DNA from: Harmonia axyridis | Lineage: Eukaryota > Arthropoda > Insecta > Coleoptera > Coccinellidae | NCBI RefSeq assembly: GCF_914767665.1 | Contig: NC_059505.1 | Span: 22,317,506 to 22,381,505 of the forward strand | Length of the DNA: 64,000 nucleotides | Reading direction: 5' to 3' | In this document: one piece after another, positions 1-11,599 of the stretch | How the letters are laid out: every line of letters starts with the position of its first letter | How positions within the stretch are numbered: the first letter of the stretch is position 1 | Notes under the pieces: model-generated | Told to the model about the DNA's origin: nothing | What the model saw: only the letters and a program-made list of their open reading frames with translations | Database searches by the model: none | Position numbers and translations under genes: made by a program

Positions 1-1894
1 TCTTGAAAATGAATAAAAATATTCCCTGCCACGGACGCTTGTTGTAGAGAGCAGTTATGTTCTTACCCACAGTTACTTACATACTGTTATTATCAGAAGA
101 GAATACATATTTAAAAAATTCATAACTTGTAACCGATAAAAGCTAGGATTTACGGTGAAAATATATTGACTAGCATCGTGGCACTACATGTATTCAATTT
201 AATTTTATGTGTTAACAAGTTTTTGGTAATTTTTTTCGATTGCTTGATTTTTCCCTTTAAAAATTCAATGGATCGTGTTCTCGAACTTGGATGAGCAATG
301 CGCCGCAACTGCCAATTTTAATTGTATTGTTACAACGGGATAATAATAATTCTTCGATATTAGTTCCTACATGAACCAATAGTTTCAGAATATAATAAAC
401 AAGGAAAAGTAGGAATTGTTTCCCTTTCAAACATTGAACATTGGCTTGCAGATGTTCCTAAATCCAATACTGAAAATAAGACGTAAGATTCGTTTTTGGG
501 CAATGAAAACTCTGCAATTCTCCGATGCATTACCAAAACATTGTAGATAAATGACAAAAGACTAGTCCGTAATAAATACTCAAAAGGGGAGAATTTGGTA
601 TGGAATCATTGATGCGATATAGCATAATGAGCACTGTTGATCTTTCCGCATACATATCTACATTTCTATCCATGGGAGGCGTTATACATAGAACAAGGAA
701 TTATTCCATATAAACAGCTGTGGAAATTTGTATGGCATAGAAATTATAAACAATACAAAAATTACACTACGGTCTGTCAATCATTAGATTTCCAGAAAAA
801 AAGTGATGCATTATCCCACTTAAAAATTAGCAAGTTGTAGATGAAGTTTTGCTCTATTAAAGGTTTAAAAACAATTTGTAAATGTCCTCATCATTATAAT
901 AAAATATTCCTCAGGATTTATCAATATTCAATTAATAACTCTTTTTCAGAGAAACCAAATTGTTAAACCACTTTTGACGGGAATTATACTATGTCAAAGA
1001 TTGGAATATAGCATATAAGTACAAAAATGATAAATCCGCATTGCTAGACCATGTTTTGAAACTGGATATGATGTATCCAAAAGTTCGTTAGAATTTTTCA
1101 AGTATTTGAACAAAAAGTTTTTAGGTACAATGTGAGGTGAAAAATTTAAGAGGGGTCTACACCGTTTCAGCGGTCTGTTCAAAAGTGATTACACTATTTT
1201 ACGCTAGAGACCATCGATTTATATGAGGCTTTCATATAATCATATTATTCAATTTATATAATAGAGTTCGTCATTGCGAAAAGTCCTTATTTATTAATTT
1301 TTTGGAATAGAAAAAAAATTATAATTTTTATTGAAGAATAAATATATGCAATGTAAAACTTTCCGAGCAAACAATTATTTTTGTATGAAATTCAAGAGAA
1401 AATATTATACACAAAGTTTTGTCAAAGACTGAAAATGAGGTTTTTATAAAATTAAAAATGAAGACGTAAGAACGTATTTTGAATTCTTGCATGTGGTAAA
1501 GAGAGACGGTAAATCAGAGGATTGTTTGGGATTGCCTCACTTATCCTAAAAAATGCTGAAATCTCAAAGACGCTGAGGGGAGAGGAGTTTTGGAATTTTG
1601 GCAGATCACCAGAATGTCATGTGGTATAAACCCCTCTCAAGATAAGATAGATTGCTTAATTTTGACCCAAAATCCATTAACAACTTACTGGTTACTGTTC
1701 TTATTGTAAAAGATAAAACTAGTCCAAGTATTGAATAGTTTATAATGCCTATAATTCCATCGTAACCAGCAAAACAATTCCACATAGCCCGTCAGAAATT
1801 TCGAGATTTACAATCAGTGACAGATCCTATAAAATCGATTCGAACCATCCTACCTTCCCCATATTTAGAACCTTGATGTGATGATGTGTCTTAC
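1..1894. other. AT-rich DNA without recognised gene
   Basis: I see no coding region, RNA gene or ordered repeat here. Open frames are short and low-complexity, as expected from stop-poor chance in AT-rich DNA. Confidence 0.6.
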
Positions 1895-2065
1895 CTGATT
1901 ACTCAAGGGATGAAGATCAACTTCCTCCTGGTCGGCATCGAATTGTTCCGAGAGTCTCCGCTGGAAATCCGACTTTTGGTCCGCGTAGTTTCGATGTCGT
2001 GGTTCATTTTCTCCCATACCCCAATCAGCCAACAGGTAAACCATCCCCACCCAATAGACGGACAA
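1895..2065 (-). CDS. Candidate host-gene exon (57 codons)
   Basis: I do not recognise the product. The minus strand is open for exactly 57 codons and ends in CAG followed by GTAAGA, a near-consensus splice donor (1895/1894). An AG at 2066-2067 could be the acceptor, but it has no good pyrimidine tract. The peptide is charged and protein-like, starting with hydrophobic residues (WVGMVYLLADWG) and continuing with an acidic stretch that includes DFQRRLSEQFDADQEEVDL. Base composition is less AT-rich than the surroundings. An ATG inside the block (MVYLLADWG) could also make it a first coding exon. The opposite strand is open too, but its peptide is less convincing. Function is unknown. Confidence 0.3.
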
Positions 2066-2549
2066 CTGGATATTTCCTTTTGTATGGTTTGAATGGAGGG
2101 ATTCTAGAAATAAAGAAAAAGAGTCAATTTATGGCCTACTTTTCCTCGATTAAGTCTTTTTTATTTTTTTGGAATTGTTTTCGAAGAACTAAATTGTACT
2201 TGTTAAATTTCGAAGCGGGGAATTATGACATTAATGAATTGTGCGATGAAGCAATTCAAATGTTTTCGTAATCCATGGTAATGATTTTTTTTCGGAAAGC
2301 TTCTGTGGTTTTGTGACATTTTATTGTAGAATTTCTAGTTACCTTAATCCTGAAGTTCATAAAGTCAGGTCAATCAATACTATTGTTTAATTTTATTGAA
2401 AAAAAAAATTTCCTAAATTATCATTACATTAATACTCAAAGTAGAAATTACTACTGATTTTTAGATTACAATTGCAGTAAAATACATTGTAATTTTTAAC
2501 TTGCTCTTTCTGTTTTTAGATGACCGTCGCAGTGGATGGAAGTGCATCT

Positions 2550-2880
2550 GTAATTTTTTTCTCAAATTCTGTGGCTAATATCCCAGATTCACACAGATTT
2601 CACGGGTTTTATTTTATTATTATAGCTTGGTACTCGGAACTCTCCTGCCAAGGAATTATTTCAGATGCATCTTGAATATTTTAATAAATATTGTAAAAAT
2701 TCAGTGAATCAGAAAATAATGTATAATTGTCGTACAAGAGGCTCATTCTAACTCTCGTTCATTCAAAAACTAGCCACTTCCTAGCTCTTTTTGGAATTTT
2801 TAACTTGTGTCAGAATATCAATGCCTTATGCACTTTTATTATAAATAACTAGATTATTAATAACTAGGTAATTTGATTTG
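2550..2880 (+). repeat. Diverged copy of the 5.9-kb repeat family
   Basis: This matches 5895-6312 with many substitutions and an internal deletion. Shared landmarks are the AATTCTGTGG start, the stretch around GGCTCATTCTA, and the right end ATAAATAACTA near 2850. It is the oldest looking of three copies (others at 5895 and split around 36.7-39 kb). Confidence 0.6.
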
Positions 2881-2889
2881 GGCATTCCG

Positions 2890-3640
2890 CGAATATATCG
2901 TCCGAATGCGCAAAGGCCTTCCTACAGATTCTACAATTTTCATTTGACTTCAATGAATTTGGTATGGTATCATGTTTTGTTTTGCAGATTGTCCCATACG
3001 AATTTCAGTTTTTCCAGATATAGAGGGATTGAACAGATTGAGCAGGGACAAACGTGAAATTCCTGGAATTCCTTTATTTTCGTGTTCTACTCATTAGATT
3101 TTGATGGCATTTGGTATGAATTTTCATATTGTGTTGTGATTGGTTCCATATGAGTAATATTTTCATATTTTTTTTTAGATATTCTCGGTTACAGGAAATA
3201 TTCTACAATCGTTCATTGTATTATTTCGGTATCTACTCGTACTTCATCATTGTTAATTGATGGTACCTATGAGATAAATACAGGTATACTAAATTACACT
3301 CGAAAATCCCAGTAATATTTGTTTTTGTTCTTGTTATCTTATCACACATTAACAGCTATCGATGCGACTAGTTGCAAATAAATACTACAACACCGATATC
3401 CTCTAAGTAGAATAAACAAAGGTTAATAGAAAGTAGATACGCATTAGTTAGATGGTCTCATTCCCAGTAAATTTACGTGGTATCGTTCTCACGACCTAAT
3501 TATCCATGTTGAATATTATGAAGATAACTTTGAGTTCTATTTATTAATTTATAATTCTCCATTATTAAAATCTTCATAGTATACGGATAATGTTTAAAAA
3601 TTCAAATTAGATCCGGACATTGCTCTTATTGTTGATATTG
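2890..3640. other. AT-rich DNA without recognised gene
   Basis: Nothing recognisable. The stretch ends at the TA that flanks the mariner-like element. Confidence 0.5.
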
Positions 3641-3642
3641 TA

Positions 3643-4580
3643 ACGGGTGTTTTTTTCCAGGTATATAACTTTAAGTTGACATTACTGTTCAAGATGGCGA
3701 CCGATTTAACAGCTGTCAAGTGATTTATTCTCAGTTTGGTTTGGCAATTCATCATGAATATACTCACGCCTGAACAACACTTGCAAATAGTGCAGTTTTA
3801 TTTCGAAAATAATGGTTCTGTGCGAAATACCTATCGCGCACTACGTCCATTTTATTTTGTTTAGCGATGAAGCGCACTTCTGGTTGAATGGCTACGTCAA
3901 CAAACAAAACTGCCGCATTTGGAGGGAAGCTAATCCTCAAGTGTATGTCGAAACACCGTTACATCCAGAAAAACTGACTGTTTGGTGCGCTTTATGGGCT
4001 GGTGGAATCATTGGTCCGTACTTCTTCAAAAACGATGATGGCCAGAACGTTACAGTCAATGGTGATAGGTATAGAGCCATGATTACTAACTTTTTCATTC
4101 CTGAATTGAACAACCATGATGTCCAGGAGCTGTGGTTCCAACAAGACGGCGCAACATGTCACAGAGCTCGCGCCACAATCGATTTATTGAAAGACACGTT
4201 TGGTGACCGCCTAATTTCACGTTTTGGACCTGTGAATTGGCCTCCAAGATATTGTGATTCAACACCGCTAGACTACTTTCTGTGGGGCTATGTAAAGTCA
4301 TTGGTCTATGCGGATAAGCCACAAACCCTTAACCATTTGGAAGACAACATTCGACGTGTTATTGCCGATATACGGCCACAAATGTAGGGAAAAGTCATCG
4401 AAAATTGGACGTCCAGATTGGACTACATCCGAGCCAGCCGTGGCGGTCATATGCCAGAAATCATATTTGAATTGTAATGCCACAAGATTATCTTGCGGAT
4501 CAATAAAATTCATGTCAATCGAATAATCCATCGTTGTTTTATTGCAATTCACAGTTCTATAGCTCTAAAAAAACAGCCCT
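3643..4580 (+). mobile_element. Mariner-like DNA transposon, internally deleted
   Basis: Both ends carry imperfect inverted repeats of about 30 bp (ACGGGTGTTTTTTT at the left, AGGGCTGTTTTTTT when the right end is read on the minus strand). Both ends abut a TA dinucleotide (3641-3642 and 4581-4582), the target duplication expected of Tc1/mariner elements. The element contains one broken transposase gene. At 938 bp it is shorter than would be needed for a full transposase, in agreement with the internal deletion described in the gene entry. Confidence 0.85.
3754..4477 (+). pseudogene. Mariner-like DDE transposase, deleted
   Basis: This encoded the enzyme that cuts and joins the element's own ends. 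The ATG at 3754 opens 36 codons of a helix-turn-helix start (MNILTPEQHLQIVQFYF) and then meets TAG at 3862. A large internal deletion near 3850 removes the rest of the DNA-binding region and the linker, and shifts the frame. The catalytic half follows: first Asp in FSDEAHFW (codon 3866), second in WFQQDGATCH (codon 4145), third in CDSTPLDYFLWG (codon 4256), with 36 residues between the second and third. A TAG at 4385-4387 interrupts the C-terminus; the frame then stays open to TAA at 4475-4477 (ending MPEIIFEL). All three acidic residues survive, but the gene cannot make a working enzyme. Confidence 0.9.
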
Positions 4581-4615
4581 TATAATCAAAAAATATAAAA
4601 TATACTAGTATGTAT

Positions 4616-4915
4616 AGGGCGGGCAAATTTCGATGTTTTAGCACTTCAACTTTTAAACCAGAGGAGATAGACAAAATCTGATACCCCATCCTTGGTCTCT
4701 TTTTCAGAGAAACTAACAAGGGTAGTATTCATTTTTGGCCTCCTTCTTTTGTTTTCGAGTTATAACTAAAATTTATAAGAAAATTATAATCGAAAAACAT
4801 TTATATCTTCTCCAGTACTGATGATAGAGCTCTGAAATTAAAACCTTATACAGCCACTTTTTTACGTAAAATCCAGTGGCATGCTCGTCTTTTCAGCCGG
4901 ATTACAAAGCTGTGA
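4616..4915 (+). repeat. Dispersed repeat, copy 1 (partner 52302-52640)
   Basis: It begins with a GGGCGGGCAAATTTCGATG-like end and runs about 300 bp in parallel with 52302-52640, same orientation, with small indels. Shared words include GAGGAGATAGACAAAATCTG and GTTTTCGAGTTATAA. It is probably a non-autonomous DNA element or a fragment of one; no coding capacity. Confidence 0.65.
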
Positions 4916-5890
4916 ACCAAAGTCAAATTGTCCACATTTTTTTTTGTATTGGACATTAAAATCCAGATAGACTTGATTGGGAATTACTCTGCAGGCAACG
5001 TCTTTAATATTTTATAAATGAGAAGAATTTCAGGTAACTCACAATGACATCACCTTCCATTTGTAATTTTACCTTTGTACATTTCTTCTTGTAAACTGTT
5101 CTACAAATTCGTTAGCTTCGAAGTATGCATTGCGATATCATCATCTGTTTGTTTTACATAACTGAAAATTTGCATACCAACATCATATGTCTTTTTCTTG
5201 ACATTTGCCCTCTAAAACTTCCAATCCCCCTTTCACTGGCCTCAGTAAAATACCTATCTTGTACTTCCAAGTAGACCAATTTTTTTTTCCGTCTAGTAAG
5301 CCTATCTGTACTTTGCTGGCATCTATTTACTCCACCAAAATACATTTTGCTTCTTTATTTTTATTCAAGGTAACCTCTTTGCCACAGATCACTTTTTTTG
5401 GAACTTTTTTATTATTCAATTTTTCCAGATGTAGACTTCTGTTTTATAATCTACGAACCGCACTCTGCTACCATGTTGAAGTTTAATAAATATATATATT
5501 CTCTAGATCAAAATAATAAATAGGACCTCGTTTTTTTGTGTCTGATTTATTCAATCAATTCAACTCAACTATAGGTATCTTTTTTTTCCTCAAACTACTA
5601 TGATTAAAAACTAATCAACAAGTTCTGTGTTGACATACAATTATTCAATACCTCAAAACTTCAGGCTTCAATAGGGGCTCCCGCCCATTACGAAGAAGGT
5701 GGGAGTTTATTCGAGTAATAACTTTTTACAATGATCCAATTTTTTTCATTTCATTTACTATATCCATCTTCCTAATTCCATGATACTTAAGTTGTTTCGA
5801 TTTGAAACATGATAATTATTATTTTGAATTGTTCGTCATGTAATTCATGTTCCATATGTTTTATCGTCAAAAATATTTTTCATCTTGTAC
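4916..5890. other. AT-rich DNA without recognised gene
   Basis: Open frames in this stretch are low-complexity and carry no domain I recognise. Confidence 0.5.
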
Positions 5891-5894
5891 CAAC

Positions 5895-6312
5895 TTTCAA
5901 AAATACTTTCTCTAATTCTGTGGTTATTCCGTTCATTCTTCCACATCTTGTAGAACAAAATCGTGCGAGAATATATCAGAAACGCACAGTTTTCATGGTT
6001 ATATTTTATTATTCTATGTTGGAACTCCGAACTTTCCGCCACGGCTTTATCTGTCAAGTCATCAATTTGCCTTAAAGAAATCAGTTCTGCCAACCAACAT
6101 TTTTCAATGCAAAAATCACTAAATTATATTTATGGAAATATTTCATTAATTTCAATGAAAATGCAAAGAATTAGAGAAAATAATGTATAATACTCGTACA
6201 GAAGGCTCATTCTACCACTCGTTCATTCCAAAACTCGCCACTTCGTGGCTCGTTTTTGAATTTTGAACTCGTGGAAGAATATCAATGCCTTCTGCACTTG
6301 TATTATAAATAA
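5895..6312 (+). repeat. 5.9-kb repeat: probable short Crypton derivative
   Basis: This 418-bp sequence is uninterrupted here, but the same sequence at 36745-36904 and 38790-39045 is split by 1.9 kb holding a tyrosine recombinase gene. Inside it, TTTCTCTAATTCT (about 5899) and AGAATTAGAGAAA (about 6168) form a subterminal inverted repeat. The right end is ATAAATAACTA. It codes for nothing. It could be an internal-deletion derivative of the recombinase element, or an older repeat into which the recombinase inserted elsewhere. Confidence 0.7.
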
Positions 6313-6370
6313 CTATTCTTAAATTGGAGTTTTCTAGTGAACGGTGCATCCTGAGGCTATAGGACATTTA

Positions 6371-7180
6371 GGCCCGGTGCACACATCCGACTTTTGCTGT
6401 TACGACGCCGTTGCGGTGTCGTACTTGCGGGCTGGGGTACAAAGACTCAAATGGGAGCATGCACACTACCCGCCGTGCCGTTGCGGCGTCGTAACGTCTT
6501 TAAGTCCTTCTTTAGCATGTTATAATAATGCTATAATTTTATTTAGAAATTTGTTTCTATTTTTTGTTTTGATGCGGATGATAGCCGAAAATATTATCTT
6601 GCATTTGGCATTCGAAATCTGAAATATGCAGCCACCCAAATTCGTCTATGAAATTCCAGTAAGACATATTTTTTCCACTGAATAGAATATCAAATGTGAG
6701 ATAATGGTATATTTTCAACGGAAGTTTACACACCATCTGTTTTCAATGAGGCACCCTTCAGATATTCCATCATTCTTCGTATTTATTTTCAGCCGACAGA
6801 AGTTTTATGATTTTATTATGTTTAAGTAGGTACGTTCTTCTAGAAACAAGTAGAACGTAGAACCTCAATGAGAATGAACAATGAATTGATTCATAGAAAC
6901 AGTCTAGACATCCGAATTTCCATATTCTCAATCTTCTCGGTTATATTTTTTAAAACTACCAAAATCTACTAAAATCTACCAAAGGATTTCTTCCTACTAA
7001 AAACTCCATGAAAATGCCAAAAATCTACTAAAAAAGTAGATTTCTACTAAATCTGGTCTCACTGATCGTAACTGCCATCATGCGGGCTGTGGTACAAAGA
7101 ATCAAATGGCAGCATGCACACTAGCGTACGACACCGCAACGGCGTCGCAACTGCAAAAGTCGGATGTGTGCACCAGGACT
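6371..7180. mobile_element. Non-autonomous TIR element, PIF/Harbinger-like
   Basis: The ends are long inverted repeats: left GGCCCGGTGCACACATCCGA, and the same sequence with a few changes on the minus strand ending near 7180. They continue through a CpG-rich stretch with ACGACGCCGTTGCGG and its complement near 7130. The left arm also folds on itself (6396-6412 against 6479-6495). A TTA lies at the left edge; the right-hand copy is imperfect. No transposase remains. The assignment to PIF/Harbinger rests on the end sequence and the possible 3-bp duplication only. Confidence 0.55.
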
Positions 7181-7189
7181 TGAGTGCCG

Positions 7190-8760
7190 AAAATGTTCGG
7201 AGAAAAAAAATTGGACATATTGCCTACGCCTCCCTCTGGTACAACCCCTCACTAACTTGACCTGGGTCATTCCTTGTATTTCATTCCATTAACGCTGCAA
7301 CATCTCAGGAATATACAAATTTTACACTATTAGTTTCGGTAAAAAATTTTCAACAGAGTCTTATAATGTCGGGCTTCATAGTCTGGCCTGGTCTAAAAGG
7401 TTTTTCACCAGAACATTCGCCTAAAACTGTAGGTAGATACCTAAGAGGTTTCTCGGTCGTAGGTTGTACTTCAAGGAAATGATGTTATGTTTATCAGTCA
7501 AAAGCATGTTCGGGAGAGCGGATTTACCAAGGGACTTACTACGTAGTTTAATAGGCAACACCGTTCGTTTCATTGGATTGGTTTGAATGCTTTTTTTTTT
7601 GCAGTATTAAAACGTTTCCACAACCTAATCTTTAAGTGCCAGTATTAGCACTTCTCAAGATTTGTCTGACTTTTTGCACTACTTTGTAAACTGGTACTGT
7701 TTTTCAGGGAAAATGTACAAAAGTAAACATTCTCCTTCAAAACCATTTCTGGAGTAGTGTCCTCTCGTGTGTACGTCTTGGTCTCAATACGCGTTGTATT
7801 TCTTAAGAACTAAAATCATTGGACTGGATGGCTTGTCTCAAGTGATCTGATATCTTTGAAGGTATTTTGGCTCACATACATATACGTCAAGGACAAGTTC
7901 ACGCTACGAGTGTCTGGTACCCTCTGTTTTTGTTGTGATTAGAGTCCATCGCTTAACTCTATTTTCAATTCATTTCTGAAAATTAAGGCATCTTCGAAAA
8001 GTATGTACGTATTTTATTCAATTTGGAAGTTATGGTGTATGAGGAATCTTAATGTTCGTGGAATATAAACTTTAGGTCAACATTACCATTTGCAATACCC
8101 GTTTATAATAATTTTCAAAAAAATAATCTTTTGTTTTCTACATCAAAAAAGCTAGGCGAGATCTGCCTATTTCGAGCTGAGTAGTTGATTGAGCTTCATG
8201 TTATAATTAGTTTTTCAGACGGCTGAAGCACCGAAAACACATTATATTTCTGGTATATCGGCAACCAGGAATAAGCGGAATCTAACTAGGTTTGGTTTGA
8301 CCTATTAATAGTTCGATAGGTTTCTCAATGGATTTTGCGAATATTATACTTGCCGCTTATCATACAATATGTCCTTTAGTCACTGGATTTCGTAAGTTTG
8401 AACATTGCAGCGAGACATCGAGACTCATGGCAAATTTGAATTTTTTCAAAACGGAAATACATAGTTGTTAGTTGTCCTTCGTTAGTCGTGATATCCGGTG
8501 AGCTTATAAAAAAACCGAATAAATGTATTTTATATAATATTCCCCTTTTTTTATGATGAAGAGAACAAATTCAGAAAACGTGAAATCTTTCAGCTATCTA
8601 CTCATACTTAAAATTTTCCTAAAAAATTAGCATATATACGTATAAAAATTTTATACAATTATACTTGATAACATGAATCAAAATCATCCAACGAGGAATA
8701 GCGATAGAAGATATAACTCAGAAATTCATCCATACAAAGCAAACTCCTGTTATTTTAAAA
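7190..8760. other. AT-rich DNA without recognised gene
   Basis: I see no gene, RNA or organised repeat here. Confidence 0.5.
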
Positions 8761-8770
8761 ACTATTTCAG

Positions 8771-8838
8771 AATGTACAGAGACAGGTTGGAGTAGATCGT
8801 TTCCGGTATGGCTATTCAGAGGTGGTCTCGACATAGAG
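8771..8838 (+). CDS. Candidate exon, hormone-receptor-domain-like
   Basis: A good acceptor (CTATTTCAG at 8762-8770) is followed by a short open stretch. In the frame starting TGT at 8773 it reads CTETGWSRSFP and then VWLFRGGLDIE. The block CTETGWS followed by FP resembles the last part of the extracellular hormone receptor domain of class B (secretin-type) GPCRs, where this motif precedes the final cysteine. Two donors are possible: CCG/GTATGG at 8806, just after the motif, or GAG/GTAATG at 8839. Only the first leaves a family-like peptide. With no neighbouring exon in view this could be chance. Confidence 0.25.
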
Positions 8839-9152
8839 GTAATGAATATTATGAAAATAGAAAGAATTTTTGTTTTTTTTTCCTGCAAAAACTGACCAGT
8901 ATTCGGCTTAATCCGCTAAATTATACAATAATTACAATTAATCATTGTATACCATTTCAATCTACTCATGCATCCAAAAGTAACTTGAACTAATCCATAA
9001 AAACGCTTGGCCAGATATTATTGCAAAAAAGTCATAAACCATAGAAGCACGCTTTTTAAAACCTGAAGTTGAAAATTTATGCCTATGTATGGGACTCAAA
9101 TCGATTCTTTCCGAAAATTGCGACGTGAATAACTTTTCTTCATTTCAGTATC

Positions 9153-9256
9153 GTAATGAGTTCATTACAGTTCTAAAAACAGAGCTGTAATGAACTCATG
9201 TAATGTAATGAGTTCATTACAGTTCTAAAAACAGAGCTGTAATGAACTCATTACAG
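9153..9256. repeat. Tandemly duplicated 20-bp-arm hairpin
   Basis: GTAATGAGTTCATTACAG, a short A-rich loop and CTGTAATGAACTCAT form an imperfect palindrome, and the whole hairpin is repeated with a 52-bp period (starts at 9153 and 9205). The arm itself contains the smaller palindrome TGAGTTCA/TGAACTCA. The family A copy at 45253-45301 has a single hairpin with a different loop. Confidence 0.85.
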
Positions 9257-9344
9257 CATCGTTTTCAGTTATATTTTTCCTTTTGTGATTGTCTATACTG
9301 ACTTCCAATCCTATCAAATTTCAACAAACGTCAATCATTGTCAA

Positions 9345-9435
9345 TATAATATAATTTGGATATAGTGAAATGATTCACAACATTATTTGCAATTTCTCAG
9401 AATTCTAGGGGTGTTAAATCAATTTCGTCAGACAT
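9345..9435 (-). pseudogene. Crypton-type recombinase N-terminus, broken
   Basis: Read on the minus strand from ATG at 9435, the frame gives MSDEIDLTPLEF and a TGA (9407-9409). It then continues in frame as EIANNVVNHFTISKLYYID before another stop near 9350. It parallels the better preserved copy at 45083-45214 and the first residues of the intact recombinase ending at 38734 (MSDSEMNLTPPEIR). Only the extreme N-terminus is present, so no recombinase function is possible. Confidence 0.55.
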
Positions 9436-9759
9436 AATTCACGAATTTAATGCGTAATTGTAAATTATTTCAAAATTCGAAATGTACGATTCATATTCAA
9501 ATTCCGTAATCTGTCAATTTTCGTAACAGTCACACCAACTGCCAAGATACAATACAAAAGTCACTAGGATATATAATCTCTTTTCGAATTTCGCATTCGT
9601 GTTGAAATAGGAGCCCATTCAGCAACTTGTTTTAGAATATACTATTGTTGTCACATCAAAAATGATACTATGTCATTCTACGGTGTTATAATTATTGATA
9701 TTAATGTAATGGTTATTCTTCATTATCGACCAGTAATATACTATTGTTTTTTGTTGAGT

Positions 9760-10135
9760 CAATCAACTGAAATTCTATTAAATTTGGATAATGAAACACT
9801 GGATTACTTAACTGATATATATTGGATTTTGGCTGTACAAGTTATGTGTTTACAAGGTAACAGCTACGAGCGTACTAAATATGGTACCCCAATTTCTTGG
9901 GAATGTTAAGGATCGCTTTGGATTTTGCATAGCTAAAGCGCAATCCAGGTCCCTGATTGGTCCACGTCTTTGTTTCTTGCTCTTAGACCTAGATGCGACT
10001 CCAGGATGACCATATGTAGTGCCAAAGTGCATCAAAGATGTTGTTCTATTTCTTTGTACCTGCGGGGGTTGGTTTTTCGACCTGAATGCGGCTCCAAATA
10101 TTTAACTGCCCGTATAGCTTGAGTCGAATTCACTT
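9760..10135. other. Less AT-rich segment inside element B copy 1
   Basis: It is absent from copy 2 near 55200. A minus-strand frame over 9850-10035 is open but matches no family I know. It could be internal B sequence lost from copy 2, or an insertion. Confidence 0.35.
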
Positions 10136-10415
10136 GACGGAACAACTATCAAGGAAAATTGTCAACGGTGATGAATTGATCGTTGCATAAAATTATAACA
10201 GCACCAAAATGTGTGAGATGAACTCGGAAATTTTCTGTCTTAAGATAAAAGAAACTAGGGTAGAATAGGTGCATGACGTTGAGATCCTTGAATGACATCC
10301 AATTTTCCACGTCAAATTAGCGGCTACGTTGCCGAATTGAATTTTATTTCTTCGTTTTTGTAAGGCGAATTTTATGTCCAGCAGTAGAAGCAAAAGGCTG
10401 GATGATAATGATATA

Positions 10416-10860
10416 CAGGGTGATTCACCGCGATGGCCTATTATTAGATGTTTATGGTAAACTAATATTAATTTTGTTCTGAAAATTTATATATTGGGTT
10501 TGAGATGATAATCTATCTCCCTGAAATATTTTCAGACCTCTACAACTTCCTGTTATACCGGAAACAGACTATACTACTTTCTTATGTCAAATGGCACACC
10601 CAGTATATTATTGCATTATCAGATAGGTTAGTTGATGACAGTCTCAGCAATATGCCAATACTTGGGTATACGCTCAACGATTCATGAGTTGATGAGATTC
10701 TTATAAACTTATGAAAAAGTTTTTCGGAAAAAACCCAAATCAGTTAGAGATCGTGGTATTTTCTTAGTTTAAGTTTTCCCCCGATAACTCTTAATTTTTT
10801 TTGTATTCAGGATCAGAATTAATATTTAAAGATTAAGGTAACTTATTATTATAACAGTCT
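10416..10860 (+). mobile_element. Family D fold-back element, truncated copy
   Basis: It starts with TATACAGGGTGATTCACC (10412 on) and follows the left arm of the complete element at 25341-26817, including ATTTTCAGACCTCTACAACT. It then jumps to the distal part of the arm, with the centre deleted. Confidence 0.65.
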
Positions 10861-11599
10861 CGACTGATGGCGGGAAATGGTGAAATATTACTATTTTCTA
10901 TGAAATACTTGATTGATTTTTCGATCTGGCTACGTAGCTGCTATTTTGACGTAGCAAATTAGAAAACCTCAAGGTCATATGCCTATTCTACATGATTACT
11001 CAAACAAGTACCTAGTAACATTGATACAATCAGAAAATGTAATGAAAAATTTGTTGGTTATTCCATCAAAAATGTTTTCTTGTATGAAGATCTTTAGGAT
11101 GCGAAATCATTTTCTTCAGAACTCGTCGTATAATAAGTGACTTTGAAAGAAAATGGAGGAATAGATTTGATCGGAAAATATTCATCTTTTTTTACATGAG
11201 CCATAGAATTTTGTCAAACATCATAGTCGAAATCAATAAAAACATCGGTCACACAACGAACTGAAATAAGGTAAAAATGCATTTCAATAATACCCGTATG
11301 GACCACACTGGTCAATGCGAATCATTAGAAGTTAATTAAGAAGTCACATATGCAGCCAATGAGTGTAACCAAACACGCCCCCGAAGTGGAACGGGCAATA
11401 TTCACCGGTGTGAAGTTATCCCCATCCACAATTACACTCCAAGCCAAAAGTGGGATCCAAGCAAAAAATGGTATATTTATGATTTTCATTATGGAAATGG
11501 ATAGTAATTTATTATTTGAAACAAGCAATATAGACTTTTCATATATTTTTTATATTTTTCAACATTTTTTAGCCACTCAGAGGGTACTTAATGTTGTTA

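Larger units (their letters stand above)
9135..9650 (-). mobile_element. Family A element (Crypton-derived), copy 1
   Basis: About 515 bp that correspond, in reverse orientation, to the dispersed pieces of 42535-45318. It lies inside family B copy 1: the B sequence breaks at about 9134 and resumes at about 9645 (CATCAAAAATGATAC). It contains the start of a recombinase-like ORF (9433-9435 start codon, minus strand) and a duplicated palindromic hairpin at its other end. Confidence 0.7.
8966..11410 (+). mobile_element. Family B DNA transposon, copy 1, disrupted
   Basis: It aligns in several blocks with 54966-56130: about 8975-9134, 9645-9740, 10140-10310 and 11105-11409. Between the blocks sit a family A insertion (9135-9650), a B-specific or inserted stretch (about 9760-10135) and a truncated family D fold-back (10416-10860). 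The right end is lost: similarity to copy 2 stops about 11409. No transposase can be read. Confidence 0.65.
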
